Origin: Pontixanthobacter aquaemixtae
Lineage (GTDB): Bacteria > Pseudomonadota > Alphaproteobacteria > Sphingomonadales > Sphingomonadaceae
Assembly: GCF_009827395.1 (NCBI RefSeq)
Contig: NZ_WTYX01000001.1
Span: 1 to 64,000, forward strand
Direction: 5' to 3'
DNA length: 64,000 nt
Shown here in pieces: positions 56,765-64,000 of the stretch. Position 1 is the first letter of the stretch. Each line of letters starts with the position of its first letter. The notes beneath the pieces are model-generated. The model searched no databases, was not told the origin of the DNA, and saw nothing but the letters and a program-made list of their open reading frames with translations. The position numbers and the translations under genes are program-made.

Positions 56765-58429
56765 ATGCAGGCAGAAAATGCGCTGGGGCGAGTCGGATTG
56801 TGGTTCGGCGTGATGCTCTTGTCGATCGGTGCAATAGTCGCTGCAAAGGATAGCGGCTTCGCAGCGCACGCCACGATCATTGGCGTCGTTGCCTTCCTGC
56901 TGATGTGCTTTTCAGCCGCGCGGTTCGATCCGACGAGCAATGCGCGTAGCTTCTTCAAAATGCCCGAAGGACCGACGCGCTATGACGACGACCCGGTTCG
57001 CTGGGGCGTCATCGCGACGTTGTTCTGGGGAATTGCGGGCATGTTGGCGGGTGTTGTCATCGCGCTGCAAATGGCGTTCCCGCAGCTTAATATAGAACCC
57101 TATCTGAATTTTGGGCGCTTGCGACCGCTGCATACAAGTGCAGTGATCTTCGCGTTCGGCGGAAACGCACTGATTGCGACGAGCTATTACATTGTACAGC
57201 GTACTTGCCGCACACAGCTCGCCTTTCCGAGCCTCGCACGGTTTGTATTCTGGGGCTACCAACTGTTCATCGTCCTGGCTGCGACGGGCTACCTGCTCGG
57301 TATCACCCAGTCCAAAGAATACGCCGAGCCTGAATGGTATGTCGATCTATGGCTGACGGTGGTCTGGTTGGCTTATCTCGCGGTGTTTATCGGCACCATC
57401 GTGCGCCGCCGTGAACCGCATATTTATGTCGCCAACTGGTTCTTCCTTGCCTTCATCATCACCGTAGCGATGCTGCATGTGGTGAACAATTTGGCAATGC
57501 CAGTCAGCCTGTTGGGTGCGAAGAGCTATAGCGCGTTCGCCGGGGTGCAGGATGCGCTGACCCAATGGTGGTACGGCCATAATGCGGTCGGTTTCTTCCT
57601 GACCGCCGGTTTCCTTGCGATGATGTATTACTTCGTGCCGAAGCAGGCAGAGCGTCCGGTCTATTCCTACCGCCTGTCGATCATTCACTTCTGGTCGCTG
57701 ATCTTCCTCTACATTTGGGCTGGCCCGCACCACCTGCACTATACCGCGCTGCCCGATTGGGCGCAGACGCTGGGCATGGTGTTCTCAATCATGCTGTGGA
57801 TGCCCAGTTGGGGCGGCATGATCAACGGTCTGATGACGCTCAACGGCGCGTGGGACAAGATCCGCACCGATCCAATCATCCGGATGATGGTGATGGCGCT
57901 GGCCTTCTACGGCATGAGCACGTTCGAAGGTCCGATGATGAGTATCAAGGCGGTCAACAGCCTGTCACACTACACAGACTGGACAATTGGCCACGTTCAC
58001 TCGGGTGCGCTTGGCTGGAACGGCCTGATCACCTTCGCTTGCATGTACTACCTCGTCCCACGCCTGTGGAAACGCGAGCGGATGTACAGCTTGCGGATGA
58101 TCAACTGGCACTTCTGGCTCGCGACGATCGGCATTGTTTTCTACGCCGCAAGCATGTGGGTCGCCGGCATCATGCAGGGCCTGATGTGGCGCGAATACGG
58201 CACCGATGGTTACCTTCTGTGGTCCTTCGCCGACACGGTTTCCGCGATGTTCCCGATGTATGTCATGCGCGCCGTAGGCGGTCTGATGTACCTCTCTGGC
58301 GCGCTGATCATGACTTACAACGTCTGGATGACTCTGGCGGGCAAATTGCGTGAAGAGAAATCAATGACCGAAACGCCATACGATGCGGATGCCGACCGTC
58401 CCATCCCTGCAACCGTTCCTGCCGAATAG
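56765..58429 (+). CDS. ccoN: cbb3-type cytochrome c oxidase subunit I
   Basis: A 554-residue protein with about twelve membrane helices. It contains the heme-copper oxidase motifs [43 protein letters not shown] (with the cross-linked His/Tyr region), [22 protein letters not shown] and [17 protein letters not shown]. It is the catalytic subunit with the heme b3-CuB centre for high-affinity O2 reduction. The ATG at 56765 has GGAGATTTTC upstream. It heads the cco cluster and is preceded by an FNR box. Confidence 0.95.
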   Translation: MQAENALGRVGLWFGVMLLSIGAIVAAKDSGFAAHATIIGVVAFLLMCFSAARFDPTSNARSFFKMPEGPTRYDDDPVRWGVIATLFWGIAGMLAGVVIALQMAFPQLNIEPYLNFGRLRPLHTSAVIFAFGGNALIATSYYIVQRTCRTQLAFPSLARFVFWGYQLFIVLAATGYLLGITQSKEYAEPEWYVDLWLTVVWLAYLAVFIGTIVRRREPHIYVANWFFLAFIITVAMLHVVNNLAMPVSLLGAKSYSAFAGVQDALTQWWYGHNAVGFFLTAGFLAMMYYFVPKQAERPVYSYRLSIIHFWSLIFLYIWAGPHHLHYTALPDWAQTLGMVFSIMLWMPSWGGMINGLMTLNGAWDKIRTDPIIRMMVMALAFYGMSTFEGPMMSIKAVNSLSHYTDWTIGHVHSGALGWNGLITFACMYYLVPRLWKRERMYSLRMINWHFWLATIGIVFYAASMWVAGIMQGLMWREYGTDGYLLWSFADTVSAMFPMYVMRAVGGLMYLSGALIMTYNVWMTLAGKLREEKSMTETPYDADADRPIPATVPAE

Positions 58430-58440
58430 GACTGCCGACT

Positions 58441-59220
58441 ATGACCGATCCCGTCGTCAAGGAAACCGCCGCTCTTGAGAAGCCCAAGGGGCACAAACGG
58501 CTCGAACGTAACGTCACGCTGTTGTCTGCTGTAACGCTCGTCGCTGTCGCTATTGGCGGCATCGTCGAGATCGCCCCGCTATTCTGGATCGACAATACAA
58601 TCGAGAAAGTGGAAGGTATGCGGCCCTACACGCCGCTCGAACTGGCGGGGCGCGACATCTATATTCGTGAGGGTTGCTACACCTGCCACAGCCAGATGAT
58701 CCGTCCGTTCCGCGATGAGGTGGAGCGCTATGGCCATTACAGCCTGGCCGCTGAATCGATGTATGACCATCCCTTCCAATGGGGTTCGAAGCGGACCGGG
58801 CCGGACCTGGCCCGTGTCGGTGGCCGCTACTCAGACGAATGGCATGTCCAACACTTGAAAGACCCGCAAAGCGTGGTGCCTGAAAGCATCATGCCGACCT
58901 ATTCTTTCCTCTCCGAAACCCCGCTTGAGATCGCCGACCCAGCGGCGAATTTGAAGGCGCTCCAACGCCTCGGTGTGCCCTATACTGAAGAACATATCGC
59001 CAATGCCGAAAGCGATTTGAAGCTGCAGGCGGCAGAATTCGGCAGCGCGGCTGAGTTGGAGGCGCGTTATCCCAAATCGCAAATGCGCGACTATGATGGC
59101 GATCCCTCGCGGCTGACCGAAATGGACGCTCTCGTCGCGTACCTCCAGATGCTCGGCACTCTGGTCGACGTGAACAGCGCAGCCGCGCAGGAAGAACTGG
59201 CCGAAGAGAAGGGGCGCTGA
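58441..59220 (+). CDS. ccoO: cbb3-type cytochrome c oxidase subunit II
   Basis: A 259-residue membrane-anchored monoheme c-type cytochrome. A transmembrane segment ([20 protein letters not shown]) is followed by the heme motif [12 protein letters not shown] (Cys79, Cys82, His83) and [25 protein letters not shown]. It passes electrons to CcoN. It lies 11 bases after ccoN and 2 bases before the ccoQ GTG, in a tight operon. Confidence 0.95.
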   Translation: MTDPVVKETAALEKPKGHKRLERNVTLLSAVTLVAVAIGGIVEIAPLFWIDNTIEKVEGMRPYTPLELAGRDIYIREGCYTCHSQMIRPFRDEVERYGHYSLAAESMYDHPFQWGSKRTGPDLARVGGRYSDEWHVQHLKDPQSVVPESIMPTYSFLSETPLEIADPAANLKALQRLGVPYTEEHIANAESDLKLQAAEFGSAAELEARYPKSQMRDYDGDPSRLTEMDALVAYLQMLGTLVDVNSAAAQEELAEEKGR

Positions 59221-59222
59221 CC

Positions 59223-59381
59223 GTGTACGAAACACTCCGCCACTTCGCCGACAGTTACGGTCTGGCCGTAATGGTCGTGCTCTATCTCGCACTAGCTGCG
59301 TGGCCATTTCGCCCGGGTGCTCGCGAGCACAACCAGTCCGCCGCCAACTCGATTTTCAAGGACGACAATGATGGCGAATGA
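59223..59381 (+). CDS. ccoQ: cbb3-type oxidase small subunit CcoQ
   Basis: A 52-residue protein (GTG start): MYETLRHFADSYGLAVMVVL then YLALAAWPFRPGAREHNQSA and ANSIFKDDNDGE. It has one membrane helix and the FRPG motif of CcoQ. The start is 2 bases after the ccoO stop, and the end overlaps the ccoP start (59368/59371). CcoQ stabilises the oxidase. It is short and easily missed. Confidence 0.88.
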   Translation: MYETLRHFADSYGLAVMVVLYLALAAWPFRPGAREHNQSAANSIFKDDNDGE

Positions 59382-60309
59382 AGGATCCGACACGAAGACA
59401 CCCGCCACCAAGCGGATCGACGAGCCGACCGGCACCGAGTTCGTGGGGCACGAATGGGACGGGATCGAGGAACTCGATACGCCGATGCCGCGCTGGTGGT
59501 TGTGGACCTTCTACCTCACGGTCATTTGGTCAGTCGTATATATGGTCCTTTACCCAGCATGGCCATTGATCGAGAAGGGCACTGAGGGCGTCCTTGGCTG
59601 GACCAGCCGCGGGCAGCTCTCCGAGGAAATGAGCCTCGCGGATCAGGCACGAGCAACTGTGCGCGAGCGAATTGCGGGCACGCCGATTGAACGTATCCCG
59701 GAAGATGCCGAGCTGTTGCAGAAAGCCGTCGCTGGCGGTGCCGCAGCCTTCAAGGTCAATTGCGTCCAGTGTCACGGCTCAGGCGCGGCGGGCAGTCAAA
59801 CGCTCGGCTATCCCAACCTCAACGACGATGACTGGCTATGGGGCGGCGACATCAAGGCCATCGAATACACGCTGATCCACGGCATCCGTCAACCGGGTGA
59901 TGATGCAACGCGGATGAGCGCGATGCCGCCCTATGAGGGCGTTTTCGATGATGCGCAGGCGGATGCAATTGTCGATCACGTTCTGTCGCTGAGCCGAAAG
60001 GCGCGGCCCAATGCGGTCGGTGCTGGACTGTATCAAACCAATTGCGCGTCATGCCACGGTGTCGATGGCACCGGAGATCGCGCGCAGGGCGCTCCAAACC
60101 TCGCCGATGCAATCTGGCTTTATGGTGACAGCAGGGGACAGGTTCGCCAGCAGATATTGCGTCCGCGCATAGGCATGATGCCCAAATGGGAAGGCCGGCT
60201 CGACTCGGTCACCATCAAGATGCTCGCGGCTTATGTTCACTCGCTCGGGGGAGGCGAAGACTTCGTGGAGGCCGCAAATTCGGCGGTCGAAGTCGATGAA
60301 CAGCCCTAA
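59368..60309 (+). CDS. ccoP: cbb3-type cytochrome c oxidase subunit III (diheme)
   Basis: A 313-residue protein with the CcoP N-terminus FVGHEWDGIEELDTPMPRWWLWTFYLTVIWS and one membrane helix. Two c-type heme motifs follow: CVQCHGSGAAGS (Cys132, Cys135, His136) and CASCHGVDGTGD (Cys226, Cys229, His230). It delivers electrons from the cytochrome c pool to CcoN. The start may be the ATG at 59368 or 59371; both overlap ccoQ, and AAGGA at 59358-59362 serves either. The stop overlaps the ccoG start at 60296 by 14 bases. Confidence 0.94.
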   Translation: MMANEGSDTKTPATKRIDEPTGTEFVGHEWDGIEELDTPMPRWWLWTFYLTVIWSVVYMVLYPAWPLIEKGTEGVLGWTSRGQLSEEMSLADQARATVRERIAGTPIERIPEDAELLQKAVAGGAAAFKVNCVQCHGSGAAGSQTLGYPNLNDDDWLWGGDIKAIEYTLIHGIRQPGDDATRMSAMPPYEGVFDDAQADAIVDHVLSLSRKARPNAVGAGLYQTNCASCHGVDGTGDRAQGAPNLADAIWLYGDSRGQVRQQILRPRIGMMPKWEGRLDSVTIKMLAAYVHSLGGGEDFVEAANSAVEVDEQP

Positions 60310-61780
60310 CAATCGGCCTGACGACTGGAGCGCCTTTACCAAGGTGAAGACCGAGCGGGCGGATCCGCTCTACGAGTCGGCCAAGACCGTTCACAACAAA
60401 CGGATCGATGGGCCTTTCCGGCGTTTCAAATGGCTGGTCATGCTGGTCACGCTTGGCATCTACTACGGAACGCCGTGGATCCGCTGGGATCGCGGACCCT
60501 ATGCACCAGATCAGGCGGTTCTAATCGATCTCGCCAATCGCCGCTTCTACATGTTCAATATTGAGATATGGCCGCACGAATTCTATTTCGTAGCTGGCCT
60601 GCTGATCATGGCCGGAATCGGATTGTTTCTGGTTACCAGTGCGGTTGGCCGCGCATGGTGCGGCTATGCCTGCCCGCAAACCGTCTGGACCGATCTGTTC
60701 CAGCACGTCGACCGCTTCGTCGATGGTGACCGCAACGCGCGTGTCAGGATGGAGGCCGCGCCATGGACCATCGCCAAGCTGTCGCGCCGTGTCTTCAAAT
60801 ATATGATCTATCTTGTCATCGGTTTTTGGACCGGTGGCGCATGGATAATGTATTTCGCTGACGCGCCAACACTGACAGTGGATTTCTGGACCGGGCAGGC
60901 GGCGATGGCTGCCTATATTACCGTTGCAATATTGACCCTCACCACAGTCGTATTGGGCGGCTTTATGCGCGAGCAAGTATGCGTTTATATGTGCCCGTGG
61001 CCACGCATCCAGACAGCGATGATGGACGAGAAGTCGCTGCTGGTGACGTATAAGGACTGGCGCGGCGAACCGCGCGGCAGCGTCAAGAAAGCACAAAAGA
61101 ACCCCGGCGAATTCGGCGACTGTATCGACTGCATGCAATGCGTGCAGGTGTGCCCGACCGGAATCGATATCCGCGAAGGCCCGCAAATTGGCTGCATCAC
61201 TTGTGCCCTGTGTATCGATGCCTGCGACAAGGTGATGGCCGATATCGGTCGGCCGCGCGGTTTGATCGATTACGCTACGCTCGAGGACTGTGAGGCCGAG
61301 CAGGCAGGCCAGCCTGCAAGACCCGCATGGAAGGCGCTAATGCGGCCGCGTACTTTTGCCTACACTCTGATCTGGGGCGCGATAGGGCTTGGCCTGCTAT
61401 TCGCGCTGGGGGTGCGAAGTCATGCCGATATTTCAGTTGCTGCGGACCGCAATCCGCCCTTCATGCTGATGAGCGATGGGTCAGTGCGCAATTCCTACAC
61501 TATCAAGCTGCGCAATATGGAAAGCCAGCCGCGCCGGATGGAAGTCGCGCTGAGCGGTCTTCCGGGCGGGCGGATGTGGACCGAAACTATCTCAAACGAT
61601 GATGCTGCGCCGAGCCAGACCTTCGAAGTGCCCGCCGACCAGACATTGAGCACACGTGTCTATGTGATGGCACCTGCAGGTACCGAAGCGCAGGAATTCA
61701 CGCTCGATCTCACAACACTCGACGAACAGCGTGAGTCCGACAGCGCTGCGACGAAGTTTGATGCGCCGGGAGACAATTGA
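60296..61780 (+). CDS. ccoG: Cytochrome c oxidase accessory protein CcoG (FixG/RdxA)
   Basis: A 494-residue protein with five or six membrane helices, WCGYACPQTVW (residues 121-131), VCVYMCPWPRIQTAM and two 4Fe-4S motifs, CIDCMQCVQVCP and CITCALCIDACDK. A periplasmic C-terminal Ig-like domain (about residues 400-494) ends the protein. CcoG is involved in copper and redox handling during cbb3 assembly. It overlaps ccoP, and ccoH overlaps its stop by one base (61780). Confidence 0.94.
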   Translation: MNSPNNRPDDWSAFTKVKTERADPLYESAKTVHNKRIDGPFRRFKWLVMLVTLGIYYGTPWIRWDRGPYAPDQAVLIDLANRRFYMFNIEIWPHEFYFVAGLLIMAGIGLFLVTSAVGRAWCGYACPQTVWTDLFQHVDRFVDGDRNARVRMEAAPWTIAKLSRRVFKYMIYLVIGFWTGGAWIMYFADAPTLTVDFWTGQAAMAAYITVAILTLTTVVLGGFMREQVCVYMCPWPRIQTAMMDEKSLLVTYKDWRGEPRGSVKKAQKNPGEFGDCIDCMQCVQVCPTGIDIREGPQIGCITCALCIDACDKVMADIGRPRGLIDYATLEDCEAEQAGQPARPAWKALMRPRTFAYTLIWGAIGLGLLFALGVRSHADISVAADRNPPFMLMSDGSVRNSYTIKLRNMESQPRRMEVALSGLPGGRMWTETISNDDAAPSQTFEVPADQTLSTRVYVMAPAGTEAQEFTLDLTTLDEQRESDSAATKFDAPGDN

Positions 61781-62226
61781 TGACACGCAAATTTACCGGA
61801 CGGCACTTCGCGATCATAATGGTGGTCGGTTTCGGTATTGTCGTGGCGGTGAATCTGTTCATGGCAACTTTGGCCACGCGCGGTTTTGGCGGGGTAGTGG
61901 TCGAAAACTCTTATGTCGCGAGCCAGAAATTCAATGGCTGGCTCAAAGCGGCGCGCGAGCAGGAGAAGCTGGGTTGGACTATCGAGCCTTCGCGCGATGC
62001 GGAAGGCAGACTGGCGGTGCGGACTCAGGCGGTGCCGGCAACTGCCAGAGTGCGAGTGGATATAAGGCGTCCATTGGGGCAGCCTGAGCAGGCTGCTTTC
62101 GAACTCGTCCGTGAGAGCGATGGAATGTGGCGTTCGCCGGAACCTCTCGCGGAAGGACGTTGGCTTACCCGCCTTTATGTCGAAGCAGGCGACGATCGCT
62201 GGGCGAACGAGGTGATGATCCCGTGA
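61780..62226 (+). CDS. ccoH: FixH/CcoH-family assembly protein
   Basis: A 148-residue protein with one membrane helix (FAIIMVVGFGIVVAVNLFMATLAT) and the FixH signature NSYVASQKFNGWLKAAREQEKLGW, ending ...RLYVEAGDDRWANEVMIP. CcoH associates with the cbb3 complex and helps its assembly. The ATG at 61780 overlaps the ccoG stop; an upstream TTG at 61777 is in the same frame. Its stop overlaps the ccoI GTG by 4 bases. Confidence 0.92.
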   Translation: MTRKFTGRHFAIIMVVGFGIVVAVNLFMATLATRGFGGVVVENSYVASQKFNGWLKAAREQEKLGWTIEPSRDAEGRLAVRTQAVPATARVRVDIRRPLGQPEQAAFELVRESDGMWRSPEPLAEGRWLTRLYVEAGDDRWANEVMIP

Positions 62227-64000
62227 ATGCCTCGGTCGCCATAGACCAGGGCGCGGACAACACTGCCGTCGATACGCGTTTTACCGTGCCGGGCATGCGC
62301 TGTGCCGGGTGTATCGCGAAGATCGAACGCGGCCTTGCTGAGGTGGACGGCGTTGAAGCAGCGCGGGTGAACTTCTCCGCCAAGCGTGTAGCCGTGCGCC
62401 ACGATTCCGCGCTTGATGACGAGCGACTGGTCGATGCCTTGCGAAAACTCGGTTTCGAAGCGCAGCCCGTACTCGCTAACCCGCTGGCGCAAGACGACAA
62501 GGAGACGCGGCAATTACTCCGCGCTTTGGCCGTGGCCGGTTTCGGCATGATGAACATCATGCTGCTCTCGGTCAGTGTTTGGTCCGGCGCGGGCGGTGTC
62601 ACACGCGATCTGTTTCATTGGCTGTCGGCGCTAATTGCATTGCCTGTGGTCGCCTATTCGGGGCGTCCCTTCTTTTCCTCCGCGCTGATGGCGCTGCGCT
62701 ATCGCCGAACCAATATGGACGTGCCGATTTCGATTGGCGTATTGCTGGCGACAGCGCTCAGCGTCTATGAAACCTTCAGCGGCGGCGGGCATGCCTATTT
62801 CGACGGCGCGGTGATGTTGTTGTTCTTCTTGCTCGCCGGACGCGCGCTCGATGCCACGATGCGGGGCCGTACGCGCGACGGCATTGGCGCATTGCTCGGC
62901 CGGATGGGCCGCAGCGCCAGCATTCTCCAACCCGGCGGATCAACCCGCAGGGTCGAGGTTGAGAATATCCGCCCCGGCATGATGATGATTGTCGCCGCCG
63001 GCGAAGCGCTGGCGGCCGATGGTGTGGTTGAACAGGGTACAGGCTCAATCGACAACTCGATGCTGACGGGCGAGAGCGTGCCTGACCCTGTGACGGTGGG
63101 CAGCGTTGTCCATGCCGGGGCGATGAACCTGTTCGATCCGATCCATGTGCGCGTCACCGCCGTGCAAGACGATACCGCTATTGCCGAAATTGCGCGGTTG
63201 ATGGACGAGGCGGGACAGTCGCGTAGCCGCTATGTCCGCATCGCCGACCGCGCTTCGCGGCTCTATGCGCCAGCGGTGCACACATTGGCCGCGCTCGCTT
63301 TTATCGGCTGGATGATTGCCGGGGCTGGGTGGCATCAGTCACTGGTGATTGCGATTGCGGTGCTGATTATTACCTGCCCCTGCGCGATGGGCCTTGCTGT
63401 TCCCGCTGCACAGGTCGTGGCGAGCAACACGCTGATAAAGCACGGCCTACTCGTGAAAGATGGTAGCGCACTTGAGCGCCTCGCCGAGGTGGATGTTGCG
63501 ATTTTCGACAAGACCGGAACGCTGACTTTGGGGGAACCGCGTGTCGATATTGCTCAACTCAGCGAAGCGCGTCGCTCAATCGCGCTGGCTCTGGCGCAAA
63601 CCAGCCGCCATCCGCTGAGCCGAGGAATTGCCAAGTCGCTGATTGCTGCGGGTGTCACGCCCGCAGTGCTTGATGACGTTCATGAAATGCCCGGTTTGGG
63701 CATCGCTGGCGAATGTGCGGGAACCCCGGTGTTTCTCGGACGTCCGGCCAATGCGGGGGAGGGCATGGAAGTCGAGCTGCGCATTGGCGAGACAGGCAAA
63801 CGGATAGCGCTCAGCGACCCGCTACGCGCTGATGCCAGCGAAGCAATTGCCCAACTCCACCAATACGATATCGACTCAATGATCCTGTCGGGTGACAATT
63901 CGCAGTCCGTCGCACAGGTCGCAGATGAACTCGGTCTTTATGCGAAGAGTTCGGTTGGGCCGCAGGACAAGCTCGCCGAAATAGAGCGAATGAAAAGCGA
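62223..64000 (+). CDS. ccoI: Copper-exporting P1B-type ATPase CcoI/FixI, C-terminus outside window
   Basis: An open frame of 592 residues from a GTG at 62223 to the window end. It has a heavy-metal-binding motif GMRCAGC (Cys27, Cys30), an MLTGESVP actuator motif, the metal-binding CPC in IITCPCAMGLAVP, the phosphorylation motif FDKTGTLTLGEP, and an HP motif (SRHPLSRGIA). The start overlaps the ccoH stop. CcoI supplies copper to the CuB site of cbb3 oxidase. The final part (nucleotide-binding MVGDG motif and last helices) is missing only because the window ends. Confidence 0.94.
   Translation, partial: MNASVAIDQGADNTAVDTRFTVPGMRCAGCIAKIERGLAEVDGVEAARVNFSAKRVAVRHDSALDDERLVDALRKLGFEAQPVLANPLAQDDKETRQLLRALAVAGFGMMNIMLLSVSVWSGAGGVTRDLFHWLSALIALPVVAYSGRPFFSSALMALRYRRTNMDVPISIGVLLATALSVYETFSGGGHAYFDGAVMLLFFLLAGRALDATMRGRTRDGIGALLGRMGRSASILQPGGSTRRVEVENIRPGMMMIVAAGEALAADGVVEQGTGSIDNSMLTGESVPDPVTVGSVVHAGAMNLFDPIHVRVTAVQDDTAIAEIARLMDEAGQSRSRYVRIADRASRLYAPAVHTLAALAFIGWMIAGAGWHQSLVIAIAVLIITCPCAMGLAVPAAQVVASNTLIKHGLLVKDGSALERLAEVDVAIFDKTGTLTLGEPRVDIAQLSEARRSIALALAQTSRHPLSRGIAKSLIAAGVTPAVLDDVHEMPGLGIAGECAGTPVFLGRPANAGEGMEVELRIGETGKRIALSDPLRADASEAIAQLHQYDIDSMILSGDNSQSVAQVADELGLYAKSSVGPQDKLAEIERMKS

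Overview
The window looks like chromosomal DNA of an alphaproteobacterium, most likely order Sphingomonadales (Erythrobacter/Altererythrobacter-like). This is inferred from high coding density, GC-rich third positions and familiar neighbourhoods: zinc-ribbon protein/ftsEX, ydcF-plsC, tyrC-hisC | metX-metW, copAB/CsoR, hflKC-htrA and ccoNOQP-ccoGHI. No database search could be run, so the genus is a judgement.

Layout. 1-4626: end of a type IV secretion operon (virB4 C-terminus, virB6, virB9, virB10, virB11), closed by tRNA-Leu(GAG). 5046-12895: housekeeping genes (zinc-ribbon membrane protein, ftsEX, ydcF-like, plsC, tyrC, hisC, metX, metW). 13252-22000: a copper locus (copA-copB facing a CsoR-type repressor and a glutaredoxin-MauE fusion). 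It is bracketed by the two genes of glutathione-dependent formaldehyde oxidation (S-formylglutathione hydrolase on one side, class III alcohol dehydrogenase on the other), with two VOC proteins, a cupin and an aldehyde dehydrogenase. 22122-42302: envelope, redox and metabolic genes (two small exported proteins, GST, msrB, PBP1A, htrA, hflCK, mrp, a molybdopterin hydroxylase subunit, hemH, P450, SDHAF4-like protein, rsmB, msrA, an exported methyltransferase, N-carbamoylputrescine amidase, folK), ending in tRNA-Lys(TTT).

42395-44565 is visibly more AT-rich. It holds an unknown gene, a divergent AlpA/Xis-like HTH gene and a protein with an HUH-endonuclease-like triad (replication initiator or relaxase type), which suggests a small integrated element at the tRNA-Lys 3' end. 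44630-53764 is a tightly packed minus-strand run of 12 genes: persulfide dioxygenase-like Blh, two YeeE/YedE transporters, a TIGR01244 sulfurtransferase, sulfide:quinone oxidoreductase, SulP, a 53-aa solo HTH protein, 1-Cys peroxiredoxin, DoxX, CydA/B of the cyanide-insensitive type, and a 42-aa DUF2474 protein. A second peroxiredoxin and an ArsR-type repressor are divergent from it. This reads as a sulfide-oxidising, sulfide-tolerant respiration module. 55076-64000 continues with a DUF2189 membrane protein, a Crp/Fnr regulator with FNR-type boxes, and the cbb3 oxidase genes ccoN, O, Q, P, G, H and I (ccoI runs off the window).

Several genes were read directly from the sequence because they are short or cut by the edge: the DUF2474 protein (44630-44758), the solo HTH (48377-48538), ccoQ (59223-59381), ccoI (62223 to end) and both tRNAs. 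The most interesting points are the sulfide/bd-oxidase operon with its cysteine-free ArsR regulator, the tRNA-Lys mini-element with the HUH protein, the solo transposase-like HTH inside the operon, and the copper sensor nested between formaldehyde genes.
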